NCBI RefSeq assembly: GCF_010499245.1
Contig: NZ_JAAGOW010000001.1
Coordinates: 2,542,001 to 2,606,000, forward strand
Direction: 5' to 3'
Length of the DNA: 64,000 nt
Source of the DNA: Variovorax sp. WS11
GTDB taxonomy: Bacteria; Pseudomonadota; Gammaproteobacteria; Burkholderiales; Burkholderiaceae_C
The first letter of the stretch is position 1, and the number at the start of each line of letters is the position of its first letter. This document shows, in pieces, positions 9,513 to 18,675 of this stretch. The notes under the pieces were generated by a model. The model saw nothing but the letters and a program-made list of their open reading frames with translations. It ran no database searches and was not told the origin of the DNA. Made by a program: the position numbers and the translations under genes.

Positions 9513-9529
9513 TGGCGCATTTTGCGCCA
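9513..9529. promoter_or_regulatory. Palindromic operator candidate of the toxin-antitoxin pair
   Basis: TGGCGCATTTTGCGCCA is a perfect 7-bp inverted repeat with a 3-bp spacer. It sits 16 bp upstream of the antitoxin start, where a ribbon-helix-helix antitoxin would bind to autoregulate. Confidence 0.5.
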
Positions 9530-9593
9530 GTCCGCCAAATCCCGTCAACGCGATGATGACCGGCGGCACGAAGCGAGCAAACGACGAGCGGGC

Positions 9594-11168
9594 TCAGGCC
9601 GCGGCCAGATGTCCGCGGACGAAGGCCTCTTCGAAGATCGAATACCCCGACCAGTCGCTGTGCGCAAAGGCCAGGCGGCCGGCGACGACGCGCTCGTGCG
9701 CGCCGAGGCCGGCAAGCAGGCCAGGCCCCGGGATGGCCATGGCATGGCCATAGCGGGTGATCTCGATGCGGGAGGCGAGCCCGGCAAGATCGGGATGAGG
9801 CACCGACAGCTCGCCGAGCAGCTCGTCGCGCCAGCCGCTCCAGGGCCGGTCGAGTAGCAGGCGCCGGCCTTCCGGCCCGTCGTAAGCGCTCGGGCCCAGC
9901 GGCCGATACCAGCTCAGCACCGTGGCGCCCGGCGTGGGGTCCAGCGCCTGATGGCGGGCATCGACGTAGCCGAGCCCGCGCGTGCCGTAGACCACGTTGT
10001 CCCAGCTCGGCGCCGCGCCGGGCCGGTCGGCCAGCGGCGCGCGCATGTGCACGTTGGCCACCAGCCATGGCGCATAGCGCAGCCGGTCCGCCGCCTCGCG
10101 CAGCGGCGCGGGCGGATTCTCCACCACGCGGGCGGCGATGAAAGCCGGCAGCGCGACGATGCAGCGCTCGGCCTCCCACCGCACGCGCGCCCGGGCCGCC
10201 ACATCGAAGGCCTCGACCTCGACGCCCGAGCGCGTCTCGGCGATGCGCAGGACCGCCTGGCCCGTCTTCAGCCGATCGCCCAGCGGCGCCGCGAGCCGCC
10301 GCGCGAGCCAGCCATTGCCCTCGGGCCAGGTCAGCACCGCGTCGCGCTCCGCATCCTCGTCACCCGGTGCATGGAAGCCGTGCCGGCTCGCGAAATAGTG
10401 GATGCCGGCCCAGGCCGACACGTGGGCGCTGCCGGCGCCGTAGTCGTCGCGGCAGCAATACTCGAGGTACCAGCGCAGCTGAGGATCGTCGAGGCCTTCG
10501 CGCTCGAGCCAGGCGGCGAAGGGCAGGGCGTCCAGTTCCAGCAGGCGCGGCGCGAGCGACACGCGCAGCGTCGGAATGGCGAAGCGCGTCTCGCGCCGCA
10601 GGGCTTCCACGCGCCGCGAGAACAGGCGATATTGCGCGAGGGTGCGCTCGCGCACGCCCTGCACGGGCAGCAGTCCATCCTGCCAGGCGCCTTCGAAGAA
10701 CAGGCGCTCCTGAGGGCTGTGGCAAAGGTGGCGCTCCTCGTACTGCCATCGGCCGGCCACGCGCCGGCGCAGGCCGAGTTCCTCGAGCAGGTCCTGCACC
10801 TCGTGCGCCTCGTCGCCCGGCAGCGGCAGGTAGTGGGCGCCGAGCGGGCAGGCGATGCCGCCCACCTGACCGCCGCGACTGTTGCCACCGGCCTGGTCTT
10901 CGAGCTCGAGCAGCACGAAGTCCTCGATGCCGGCCAGCCGCAGGGCACGCGCCGCCGCCAGGCCGGCCACGCCGCCGCCGGCAATGAGGACGCGGGTGCG
11001 GCGCGTAGCCGCAGGCGCGTCCTTGCGGCTCCAGGTTCCGTCGCGCAGCGCATGGCCGCGCTCGACGTCGATGCCGGCAAAGCCGCCCTCGATCTCGTGC
11101 TGCGCGTCGCAGCCGCCGAGCGCCAAGGCGCCGGCGGCGGCGGCATTCAGGAACTCGCGACGCTTCAT
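9594..11168 (-). CDS. Tat-type FAD-dependent amine oxidase lipoprotein
   Basis: The 524-residue product starts MKRREFLNAAAAGALALGGC. The KRREFL is a twin-arginine motif and LGGC a lipobox, so export in folded form and lipidation are predicted. The mature part has a Rossmann FAD motif (VLIAGGGVAGLAAARAL) followed by LLELEDQAGGNSRGG, typical of flavin amine oxidase/protoporphyrinogen-oxidase-like enzymes. The C-terminal FAD motif is near GPGLLAGLGAHERVVAGRLAF. Its ATG overlaps the stop of the upstream spermidine-synthase-like gene (TGATG), so the two are co-translated. The context suggests a polyamine or a related amine as substrate, but the sequence does not prove it. Confidence 0.8.
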   Translation of the reverse strand: MKRREFLNAAAAGALALGGCDAQHEIEGGFAGIDVERGHALRDGTWSRKDAPAATRRTRVLIAGGGVAGLAAARALRLAGIEDFVLLELEDQAGGNSRGGQVGGIACPLGAHYLPLPGDEAHEVQDLLEELGLRRRVAGRWQYEERHLCHSPQERLFFEGAWQDGLLPVQGVRERTLAQYRLFSRRVEALRRETRFAIPTLRVSLAPRLLELDALPFAAWLEREGLDDPQLRWYLEYCCRDDYGAGSAHVSAWAGIHYFASRHGFHAPGDEDAERDAVLTWPEGNGWLARRLAAPLGDRLKTGQAVLRIAETRSGVEVEAFDVAARARVRWEAERCIVALPAFIAARVVENPPAPLREAADRLRYAPWLVANVHMRAPLADRPGAAPSWDNVVYGTRGLGYVDARHQALDPTPGATVLSWYRPLGPSAYDGPEGRRLLLDRPWSGWRDELLGELSVPHPDLAGLASRIEITRYGHAMAIPGPGLLAGLGAHERVVAGRLAFAHSDWSGYSIFEEAFVRGHLAAA

Positions 11169-12727
11169 CAGTGGCCGGCGACCTTGCCCCACTCCTGCTC
11201 GTAGGTCGTGACGAGGGTCTGATTCGACAGCCGGTTCACCTCAGCCGGCACCCGCGCCATGTCACGCGGGAACTCGAAGAGCTGCGGCAGCGCCGGCGCG
11301 GCCAGGAAGCGCAGGCCCTCGGGCAGGGCCTCGGGCAGCCGGTAAGGCCTGCGGCTCGCGATGATGAAGCCCCACTCGCCGAAGCTGGGCACATGCGCGT
11401 GGTAGGGCGCGGCCCGCAGGCCCACCGATTCGACGGTCGCGACCACGGTCCAGAAACTCTTGCGGGCGACCAGGGGCGAGGTGGTCTGGATCACGGCATA
11501 GCCGCTGGCGGCCAGCCGCTTGTCGAGCAGGGCGTAGAAGGAATTCGTGTAGAGCTTGCCGATCGCGAAGTTGGTGGGATCTGGGAAGTCGACCACGATC
11601 ACGTCGAACATGTCGCCGGCTTGCTGCAGCCACTGGAAGGCGTCGGTGTTGACGACATGCACCTTCGGTGACTTGAGCGCGCCGCCGTTGAGCGCCGCCA
11701 GCGTCTCGTGCTCGCTGAAAAGCCGCGTCATGTTCGGGTCGAGCTCGACCAGCGTGATGCTCTCCACCGACGGGTACTTGAGGACCTCTCGCACCGCCAT
11801 GCCGTCGCCGCCGCCGAGCACGGCCACCTTCTTCGGTGCGCCCTGCGCCGCCATGGCCGGATGCACCAGAGCCTCGTGGTAGCGGTACTCGTCGCGCTCG
11901 GCGAACTGCAGGTTGCCGTTGAGGAAGAGCCGGTGCCCGGCGGCGCCCCGTGTGACGACGATGCGCTGATAGGGCGAGCTCTCGCTGAAGACGATGCGGT
12001 CCTGGTAGAACTTGTCTTCCGCCAGCGTCGTGATGTGCCCGGCGAAGACGAAGGCGCCGGCCAGCGCAGCCAGGGCCAGCACGCAGGCCAGCGCATGCGC
12101 GCCCAAGCGGCGCAGCTCGTGCCTGAAGAGCCACAGCGCCCACAGCGCCACCGCCGCGTTCATGAGGCCGAAGAGCAGGCCGGTGCGGATCATGCCGAGC
12201 TGGGGCACGAGCAGCAGCGGGAAGGCGACCGACACCGCCAGCGCGCCCAGGTAGTCGAAGGTCAGCACCTGCGAGACCAGGTCTTTCAGCATCACATTGC
12301 GGCGCAGGATGCGCATCACCAGCGGGATCTCGAGCCCCACCAGTGTGCCCACCACCAGCACCAGCCCGTAGAGCAGCAGCCGGAAGGCGCCGGGGATGTA
12401 GGCGTTGGCGATGAAGAGCAGGGCGGGGAGCGCGCCGCCAATCAGCGCCACCATCAGCTCGATGCGCAGGAAGTGCGCGGGCAGCTGGCGCTCGAAGTAG
12501 CGCGAGAGCCAGGAGCCCACGCCCATCGCGAAGAGGTAGGTGCCGATGATGGTGCTGAACTGCAGCACCGAGTCGCCGAGCAGATAGGAGCTCAGCGCCG
12601 CGGCGCTGAGCTCGTAGACCAGCCCGCAGGCCGCGACCACGAACACGCTGGCCAGCAGCGCGATCTCGACCGGCTGCGGGCCGCGCGCTGCCCTTGCGGG
12701 AGCCGGGTCCAAGGCTGCCTCGCTCAT
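11168..12727 (-). CDS. Membrane-anchored spermidine-synthase-like aminopropyltransferase
   Basis: The 519-residue protein has about seven hydrophobic segments in residues 20-220 (for example IALLASVFVVAACGLVYELSA), then a SpeE-type Rossmann domain with VAVLGGGDGMAVREV, ITLVELDPNMTRLF and VVDFPDPTNFAIGKLYTNSFY. SpeE transfers aminopropyl groups from decarboxylated AdoMet to a diamine. No AdoMet decarboxylase is encoded in this operon, so donor and acceptor are uncertain. Soluble SpeE is about 290 residues, so this is a fusion to a membrane domain. It sits 16 bp downstream of the DUF350 gene and is coupled to the FAD oxidase gene. Confidence 0.85.
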   Translation of the reverse strand: MSEAALDPAPARAARGPQPVEIALLASVFVVAACGLVYELSAAALSSYLLGDSVLQFSTIIGTYLFAMGVGSWLSRYFERQLPAHFLRIELMVALIGGALPALLFIANAYIPGAFRLLLYGLVLVVGTLVGLEIPLVMRILRRNVMLKDLVSQVLTFDYLGALAVSVAFPLLLVPQLGMIRTGLLFGLMNAAVALWALWLFRHELRRLGAHALACVLALAALAGAFVFAGHITTLAEDKFYQDRIVFSESSPYQRIVVTRGAAGHRLFLNGNLQFAERDEYRYHEALVHPAMAAQGAPKKVAVLGGGDGMAVREVLKYPSVESITLVELDPNMTRLFSEHETLAALNGGALKSPKVHVVNTDAFQWLQQAGDMFDVIVVDFPDPTNFAIGKLYTNSFYALLDKRLAASGYAVIQTTSPLVARKSFWTVVATVESVGLRAAPYHAHVPSFGEWGFIIASRRPYRLPEALPEGLRFLAAPALPQLFEFPRDMARVPAEVNRLSNQTLVTTYEQEWGKVAGH

Positions 12728-12743
12728 CGACCGCCGGGAAGAC

Positions 12744-12965
12744 TTAGTGGATCGCGGCGGCGACGATGATGCAGATGCCCAGGCTCATCGCGGCCACCAC
12801 CACGCCGAGCGCCACGTTCTGCTTCTCGACGATCTCCTGCCACAGGTCGTAGGGCGTGAGCTTGTCGATGAGCAGGAAGGTGATCCAGAACACCAGCACG
12901 CCGATGATCGCGTAGAGGATCGAGCCCAGGAAGGCCGCGGGCCTTAGCCATTCAATTCCCAACAT
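12744..12965 (-). CDS. DUF350 family small membrane protein
   Basis: This is a 73-residue protein with two hydrophobic helices (FLGSILYAIIGVLVFWITFLL and LGVVVAAMSLGICIIVAAAIH), matching one DUF350 repeat. Full-length DUF350 proteins such as YjfL have two such units, so this is a short form that may dimerise. It lies 21 bp after the DUF4178 gene and before the spermidine-synthase-like gene. DUF350 and DUF4178 genes are known neighbours of polyamine and ATP-grasp genes in other bacteria. The function is unknown. Confidence 0.8.
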   Translation of the reverse strand: MLGIEWLRPAAFLGSILYAIIGVLVFWITFLLIDKLTPYDLWQEIVEKQNVALGVVVAAMSLGICIIVAAAIH

Positions 12966-12986
12966 GAGGACCTCCGGAAAAAAACG

Positions 12987-14465
12987 TCATTTGTGACCGC
13001 CGCCACTCGAATAGCCGCCATAGGAGCCGCCCGAACTGCGCGAACCGCCCGAGCTGCTGGTGCAGGTGCTCAGGATGATCAAGAGGATGATGATCACCAC
13101 GATGATCAAGATGATGGTGCCGCAGCCGAGCTTGCCGGCCGCGCTCACCGGCAGCGCGTCGCCGCGTTTGAACATGTCCTTCTTGCCGTCGAGCTTGAAG
13201 GCCGCAGCCACCGCTGCGCTGTCGATTTTGCTGCCGGACGACCAGGTCAACTCGTTGGCCGAGCGTTCCATGGACAGCAGGGCCGTGCCGCTCGCGAAAT
13301 CGCGGTTGAAGCTCTTCTGTCCGCGCTCGACCTGCCAGTAGAACTCGCCCGCCACGTAGGTGGTTTCGGCGTTGTAGGCGTACTGCTGCTGGTAGACCTT
13401 GCCCAGGTAGGTGGCACGCGAGCCGCTCTCGGCCATGGTCGGCGCACCCGTGGTGGGCTTGACCAGGCTCCAGCCGTCCTCGGCATCGACCAGGAAGCTG
13501 AAGCCGCGCTTCTTGTTGTAGAGCAGGTATTCGTTCCATCCGAAGTGCTCGTCGTCGCCCGGTGCCACGCCCATGCGGTGCTGGAAGCCCACCACCTGCC
13601 ACTGCGCGCCCTGCAGCTGGCCGGTGGTGCCGACGGGAATCAACGGTTGCACCGGCTCGTGCTGCTCGGCGTGGCGCAGCTCGCCGCCGATGCCCTGCGT
13701 CAGGTCGATGATGCTGTTGCAGGCGCGGCAGGTGATGCTCTTGCTCTCGGCAAAGTTGACCGTGACCGGCGAGCCGCAGTTCGGGCAGTTGAAGCTGCGG
13801 CCCTTTTCCTCCTTCGCCGATTCGTCGCGCAGGCCGGTGAGCTGCAGGTCCTCGAGCTGCACCGAGCGGCCGAGATAGGCGCCCGGCGGCTGGGTGTCGT
13901 AGTCGAGGCTCAGCACCAGGCCCTGGTCGCTGCGCAGCTCGATCACTGCGAAGGGCCGGCCAAGCTCTGGCAGGCGCGGCAGCTCGCCCTGGGCCGAGAC
14001 CAGCCGGACCTGCTCGTTCGAGGCCACCGTGTAGCTCTGGCCGTTGAAGGCCGTGGTGGCGCCCACGCGCAGCTCGGCGGAGTCGGGCGCCTCGCGCTGC
14101 AAGGTGTGGGGCAGCGAGAACACGAAAGCGCCGTTGTCTTCGCTCAGGATGCCGGTGCGCTCGCCGTCGAGCGCGGCGATCCACTCGGTCCAGCGGCCGC
14201 CCTCGTAGCTGTACTGCAGGCGGCCCACCAGCGTGAAGGGCTGGTCCTGGATGCGCCCTGTGGCGAAGAGCTGCAGCGGGCTGAAATCGTCGAACAGCTC
14301 CGCCATCTTGCCGGTGCGCGCGAGCGTTTCGCCCTGGCGCACGACCGTGCTCTGGCAATAGGGGCAGACGGCGTGCGTGGACTGCGCCGAGCGGAATTCG
14401 ACGGGCGCGCCGCACCCGGGGCAGGGCGCGCGGTAGTAGCGCTGCTGGGAGGAGTCGGTGGCCAC
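12987..14465 (-). CDS. DUF4178 domain protein with zinc ribbons and a C-terminal membrane helix
   Basis: The 492-residue product starts at a GTG (MATDSSQQRYY) with no strong ribosome site visible. It has a zinc ribbon CPGCG...CPYC at residues 15-37, a first DUF4178-like beta domain (FTLVGRLQYSYEGGRWTEW), a second ribbon CPNCG...CRAC, a second such domain (WQVVGFQHRMG...HFGWNEYLLYN), and a very hydrophobic helix (TIILIIVVIIILLIIL) before a Ser-Gly tail. The layout implies a membrane-attached cytosolic protein. Its place between an SPFH-SHOCT gene and DUF350/SpeE genes suggests a membrane complex. No enzymatic motif is visible. Confidence 0.8.
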   Translation of the reverse strand: MATDSSQQRYYRAPCPGCGAPVEFRSAQSTHAVCPYCQSTVVRQGETLARTGKMAELFDDFSPLQLFATGRIQDQPFTLVGRLQYSYEGGRWTEWIAALDGERTGILSEDNGAFVFSLPHTLQREAPDSAELRVGATTAFNGQSYTVASNEQVRLVSAQGELPRLPELGRPFAVIELRSDQGLVLSLDYDTQPPGAYLGRSVQLEDLQLTGLRDESAKEEKGRSFNCPNCGSPVTVNFAESKSITCRACNSIIDLTQGIGGELRHAEQHEPVQPLIPVGTTGQLQGAQWQVVGFQHRMGVAPGDDEHFGWNEYLLYNKKRGFSFLVDAEDGWSLVKPTTGAPTMAESGSRATYLGKVYQQQYAYNAETTYVAGEFYWQVERGQKSFNRDFASGTALLSMERSANELTWSSGSKIDSAAVAAAFKLDGKKDMFKRGDALPVSAAGKLGCGTIILIIVVIIILLIILSTCTSSSGGSRSSGGSYGGYSSGGGHK

Positions 14466-14536
14466 GAAAAGACGGCAAGGATCCGCTCAGCGCGCCCCTG
14501 TCGACGCGTCGACGGGCTCGCCGCAGCGGAACGGGC

Positions 14537-15577
14537 TCAGACCAGCTTCTTCAGCAGTTCCGCCTTCTTGGCGTCGAATTCTTCCTGCGTGAGGATGCCC
14601 TTGGTCTTGAGCTCGCCGAGCTTCTCGAGGGTGGTCATCACGTCCGCCGGATTGACCACGGCGACAACGGGTTGCTGTTGCGCCGCCGCGGGGTTGTTCG
14701 GATTGAGCCCCTGCTGCAGGTTCTGCGCCAGCACCTGGCCCAGCGCGACGCCGGCACCCAGGCCCATCGCATCGCCGGCAATGCCGCTGCCCTGGCCGGC
14801 ACCCTCGGCGAATTTGGGAATTGCCTGCGCCGTCTGGTACTGCATGAATTTGCCCATGTCCTGGCCGACCATGCCCATTCCGATCTTCTGGTCGAGGATC
14901 TTCTGCAGCTCTTCGGGCAGGGAAACGTTCTGGACCGTGATGGCCTCGAGCTGAATGCCGATCTTGGCGAACTCGGGCACCAGCTGCGCTGCCAGCGCCT
15001 GCGCGAACTGGATCTGGTTGGCCGCCAGGTCGAGAAAGGGCACGCCGCTGGAAGCGATCGCGTTGCTGATGTTCTGCAGCACCAGGCCGCGCAGCTGGCC
15101 GTCGAGGTCGGCCACGCTGTAGATGTCGCGCGTACCCGAGATCTCGGTGTGGAAGAGCTTGGCGTCGCCGATGCGGAAGCTGTAGTTGCCGAAGGCGCGC
15201 AGGCGCACGGCGCCAAAGTCCTTGTCGCGGATCGTGATCGGCTGGGGCGTGCCCCATTTCTGGTCGACCTGCTGGCGGGTGCTGAAGAAGTAGACGTCGC
15301 TCTTGAATGGGGACTCGAAGAGCTTGTCCCAGTTCTTGAGATAGGTGAGCACCGGCAGCGTCTGCGTGGTGAGCTTGTACATGCCCGGTCCGAACACGTC
15401 GGCCACCTGGCCCTCGTTGACGAAGACCGCCACCTGCGACTCGCGCACCGTGAGCGAGGCGCCGTTCTGGATTTCCATCTCGGCCATCGGGAAGCGCCAG
15501 GCCAGCGTCCCGTCTCCAGTTTCGGTCCACTGGATGATGTCGATGAACTGCTTCTTGATGAAATCCATCAGCGCCAT
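14537..15577 (-). CDS. SPFH (band 7) domain protein with C-terminal SHOCT domain
   Basis: The 346-residue product begins MALMDFIKKQFIDIIQW. GAGGA seven bases upstream supports the ATG at 15577. The SPFH-type region spans roughly residues 40-250 (VFGPGMYKLTT, NISNAIASS). A Gly/Gln-rich stretch follows, and the protein ends with a SHOCT-like oligomerisation module (LEKLGELKTKGILTQEEFDA). There is no N-terminal membrane helix, so membrane contact would be peripheral. It is the first gene of the minus-strand operon and diverges from maeB. Confidence 0.8.
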   Translation of the reverse strand: MALMDFIKKQFIDIIQWTETGDGTLAWRFPMAEMEIQNGASLTVRESQVAVFVNEGQVADVFGPGMYKLTTQTLPVLTYLKNWDKLFESPFKSDVYFFSTRQQVDQKWGTPQPITIRDKDFGAVRLRAFGNYSFRIGDAKLFHTEISGTRDIYSVADLDGQLRGLVLQNISNAIASSGVPFLDLAANQIQFAQALAAQLVPEFAKIGIQLEAITVQNVSLPEELQKILDQKIGMGMVGQDMGKFMQYQTAQAIPKFAEGAGQGSGIAGDAMGLGAGVALGQVLAQNLQQGLNPNNPAAAQQQPVVAVVNPADVMTTLEKLGELKTKGILTQEEFDAKKAELLKKLV

Positions 15578-15740
15578 GGTCGATCCTCGTCCGGTTTTTC
15601 TGAGCGGGCATATTGCCACAACGGCTCGATGCTTCGGGCCTTTTTGGCCGCACCGCCGGCGCGGCAAGGCCGGTGTCCCGCGAATCGCGAGGTCTACAAT
15701 CGGCGCCCCTCACAAGAAGCGTTGCACGGAGCCAAGGCAC
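15578..15740. promoter_or_regulatory. Divergent control region, SPFH operon / maeB
   Basis: This 163-bp gap separates two outward-facing genes and should hold promoters for both. TACAAT at 15695-15700 is a candidate -10 element for maeB, with no convincing -35. Nothing else is recognisable. Confidence 0.4.
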
Positions 15741-18080
15741 ATGTCCGATCTGACCTCCCCGATCCCTACGCCCGAAGACAAGCGCGCCGAACTGCGCAAG
15801 GCGGCCCTCGAGTACCACGAGTTTCCTGTTCCGGGCAAGGTCGCGATCGCAGCGACGAAGCAGATGCTGAACCAGCGCGACCTGGCGCTGGCCTACTCGC
15901 CCGGCGTGGCGGCGCCTTGCGAGGAGATCGTCAAGGATCCAGTCAACGCCTTCAAGTACACCGCGCGCGGCAACCTGGTGGCGGTGATCACCAACGGCAC
16001 CGCGGTGCTGGGCCTAGGCGACATCGGGCCGCTTGCCTCCAAGCCGGTGATGGAAGGCAAGGGCGTGCTGTTCAAGAAGTTCGCGGGCGTCGACGTGTTC
16101 GACATCGAGATCGACGAGAAGGACCCGGCCAGGCTGGTCGAGGTCATCGCGGCACTGGAGCCGACCTTCGGCGCCATCAACCTCGAGGACATCAAGGCGC
16201 CCGATTGCTTCTACGTGGAGCGCGAGCTGCGCAAGCGCATGAAAATCCCGGTCTTCCACGACGACCAGCACGGCACCGCGATCACGGTGGCGGCCGCCAT
16301 GCTCAACGGCCTCAAGGTGGTGGGCAAGGACATCGCACAGATCAAGCTGGTTACCTCCGGCGCCGGCGCCGCGGCGCTGGCCTGCCTCAACCTGCTGCTC
16401 AAGGTCGGCCTGAAGCGCGAGAACGTGTTCGTGACCGACCTGGCCGGCGTGGTCTATGAAGGCCGTACCGAGCTGATGGACGACGACAAGCGCCAATACA
16501 TGCAGAAGACGTCGGCGCGCTCGCTGGCCGAGGTGATCGAGGGCGCCGACGTGTTCCTGGGCCTCTCCGCCGGCGGCGTGCTCAAGCCCGCCATGGTGGC
16601 CAAGATGGCGGCCAGGCCGGTGATCTTCGCGCTTGCCAATCCGAATCCGGAAATCACGCCCGAGGACGCGAAGGCCGTGCGCGACGACGTCGTCATGGCG
16701 ACCGGCCGCACGGACTACCCGAACCAGGTCAACAACGTCCTGTGCTTCCCCTACATCTTCCGCGGCGCGCTCGACTGCGGTGCGACCACCATCACCGACG
16801 AGATGGAAGTCGCGGCGGTGCATGCCATCGCCGAGCTCGCGCAAGCGGAGCAAAGCGAGCGCGTGGCGGCGGCCTACGTCGGCGAGAAGCTCAGCTTCGG
16901 CCCCGAGTACCTGATCCCGAAGCCCTTCGACCCGCGGCTCATGATGAAGATCGCGCCCGCGGTCGCCAAGGCGGCGGCCGAGAGCGGCGTCGCGCTGCGG
17001 CCCATTGCCGATCTCGATGCCTACCGCGACAAGCTGCAGAGCTTCGTCTACGCATCGGGCACCACGATGAAGCCGATCTTCGACGCCGCCAAGCGCGCGC
17101 CGAAGAAGCGGGTGGCCTACAGCGAAGGCGAGGAAGAGCGCGTGCTGCGCGCCGCGCAGATCGTGGTCGACGAAGGCGTCGCACGGCCCACGCTGATCGG
17201 CCGGCCGGCGATCATCGCCCAGCGCATCGAGAAGTTCGGCCTGCGGCTGAAGGAAGAGCTCGACTACGACGTCGTCAACACCGATTTCGACCACCGCTAC
17301 CGAGACTTCTGGCAGACCTACCACCGCATGACCGAGCGCAAGGGGATCACGGTGCAGGTCGCCAAGATCGAGATGCGCCGCCGCCTCACGCTGATCGGTG
17401 CCATGCTGCTGCACAAGGGCGACGTCGACGGGCTGATCTGCGGAACCTGGGGCACCACGGCATTGCATCTGCGCTACATCGACCAGGTCATCGGCAAGCG
17501 CGCCGGCGGCTGCGCGAGCACCCCCCAGGACGTGCCGATCTACGCCTGCATGAACGGCCTGCTGCTGCCCGACAGGCAGGTGTTCCTGGTCGACACGCAC
17601 GTCAATTACGACCCGACGCCCGAGGAACTGGCCGAGATCACGACCATGGCGGCCGAGGAGATGATGCGCTTCGGCCTCAAGCCCAAGGCCGCGCTGCTGT
17701 CGCATTCGAACTTCGGAACCAGCGAACACCCGAGCGCGGTCAAGATGCGTCAGACGCTTGCACTGCTGCGCGAACAGGCGCCGTGGCTGGAGGTCGACGG
17801 CGAAATGCACGGCGACGTCGCTTTGGATGGCAAGCAGCGCGCCGCGGTCATGCCGCACAGCGCCTTGGCCGGCGATGCCAATCTGCTGGTATTTCCAAAC
17901 ATCGATGCGGCCAACATTTCCTACAACCTGCTCAAGACGGCGGCCGGCGGCAACATCGCCATCGGTCCGGTCCTGCTCGGGGCTGCCAAACCGGTGCACA
18001 TCCTCACGGCGAGCGCCACGGTACGCCGTATCGTCAATATGACGGCCCTCACCGTTGCCGACGCCAACGCCGAGCGCTAA
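15741..18080 (+). CDS. maeB: NADP-dependent malic enzyme (MaeB type, with phosphotransacetylase-like domain)
   Basis: The enzyme converts malate to pyruvate and CO2 with NADP, feeding gluconeogenesis and NADPH supply. At 779 residues it matches the long MaeB form. The malic domain is residues 1-170 ([15 protein letters not shown] and a binding stretch at [16 protein letters not shown]), the NAD(P)-binding domain about 170-430 ([14 protein letters not shown]), and the C-terminal phosphotransacetylase-like domain about 440-779. That last domain normally acts as an allosteric acetyl-CoA sensor rather than a catalyst. The ATG at 15741 ([15 protein letters not shown]) follows GGAG. Terminated at 18131-18166. 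Confidence 0.95.
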   Translation: MSDLTSPIPTPEDKRAELRKAALEYHEFPVPGKVAIAATKQMLNQRDLALAYSPGVAAPCEEIVKDPVNAFKYTARGNLVAVITNGTAVLGLGDIGPLASKPVMEGKGVLFKKFAGVDVFDIEIDEKDPARLVEVIAALEPTFGAINLEDIKAPDCFYVERELRKRMKIPVFHDDQHGTAITVAAAMLNGLKVVGKDIAQIKLVTSGAGAAALACLNLLLKVGLKRENVFVTDLAGVVYEGRTELMDDDKRQYMQKTSARSLAEVIEGADVFLGLSAGGVLKPAMVAKMAARPVIFALANPNPEITPEDAKAVRDDVVMATGRTDYPNQVNNVLCFPYIFRGALDCGATTITDEMEVAAVHAIAELAQAEQSERVAAAYVGEKLSFGPEYLIPKPFDPRLMMKIAPAVAKAAAESGVALRPIADLDAYRDKLQSFVYASGTTMKPIFDAAKRAPKKRVAYSEGEEERVLRAAQIVVDEGVARPTLIGRPAIIAQRIEKFGLRLKEELDYDVVNTDFDHRYRDFWQTYHRMTERKGITVQVAKIEMRRRLTLIGAMLLHKGDVDGLICGTWGTTALHLRYIDQVIGKRAGGCASTPQDVPIYACMNGLLLPDRQVFLVDTHVNYDPTPEELAEITTMAAEEMMRFGLKPKAALLSHSNFGTSEHPSAVKMRQTLALLREQAPWLEVDGEMHGDVALDGKQRAAVMPHSALAGDANLLVFPNIDAANISYNLLKTAAGGNIAIGPVLLGAAKPVHILTASATVRRIVNMTALTVADANAER

Positions 18081-18130
18081 GTCTTCGTGCGACAGCGGTC
18101 GCTAACTTCAGTTGTGACGATGAGACCCTG

Positions 18131-18166
18131 GCGCCTGCTCAAAGATTGAGCAGGCGCTTGCGTTTT
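18131..18166 (+). terminator. Terminator of maeB
   Basis: GCGCCTGCTCAA / TTGAGCAGGCGC forms a perfect 12-bp stem with a 3-base loop, followed by TTGCGTTTTG, 50 bp past the maeB stop. Confidence 0.75.
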
Positions 18167-18261
18167 GTACGGCCCTAGGGCACACTTGCGGCCTTGAATT
18201 TGCGGGTTAACCCGGAGGTTGACCTGCGATTCGGCCCTCGCTCTTTTCCTTCTGGTGCCCC

Positions 18262-18675
18262 ATGGCGGCTTACGCCTCGATCACGTCCCCGGTTTCCAAA
18301 TTCGCGCTCACGGGCCTCCTGCTGGTGGCCCTCGGCGCCGGAGCCCAGGCCCGTGAATGGTTTGGCACCCGCGCCGGACAGCCGGCACAGGAAACGATCG
18401 CGCTGGCCGAATTGCCGGTGCAGGGCCAGCGCACTTACGGAGCCATCTTGAAGGGTGGCCCCTTCCGACATGAAAAGGACGGCTCGGTGTTCGGCAATCG
18501 CGAACGCCTGTTGCCGCGAGAGCGCCGGGGCCATTACCGAGAGTACACGGTCGAAACACCCGGCTCGCGTGACCGTGGCGCACGACGCATCGTCTGCGGA
18601 GGCGAGCGCACGACACCCTCGGTGTGCTGGTACACGGCAGACCACTATGCGAGTTTCAGGCGGATCGAGCCATGA
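18262..18675 (+). CDS. Exported barnase-like (RNase N1/T1) ribonuclease
   Basis: The 137-residue product has a signal peptide (KFALTGLLLVALGAGAQA) and a barnase-fold domain. The catalytic residues expected from barnase are present: the Glu of HYREYTV, the Arg of GARRIVCGG and the His of YTADHYASFRRI. Secreted guanyl-preferring RNases are used for nutrition or competition. Its stop overlaps the start of the barstar gene as ATGA, so toxin and inhibitor are produced together. No strong ribosome site precedes the ATG at 18262. Confidence 0.85.
   Translation: MAAYASITSPVSKFALTGLLLVALGAGAQAREWFGTRAGQPAQETIALAELPVQGQRTYGAILKGGPFRHEKDGSVFGNRERLLPRERRGHYREYTVETPGSRDRGARRIVCGGERTTPSVCWYTADHYASFRRIEP

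Noticed and set aside
11708..12769. 353-codon plus-strand frame opposite the spermidine-synthase-like gene
   Set aside because: Composition is rich in His, Gln and Arg with no motif, while the minus strand has a clear SpeE domain and membrane helices.
16014..17999. 661-codon minus-strand frame within maeB
   Set aside because: It is antisense to conserved malic enzyme domains and has shadow-type composition.
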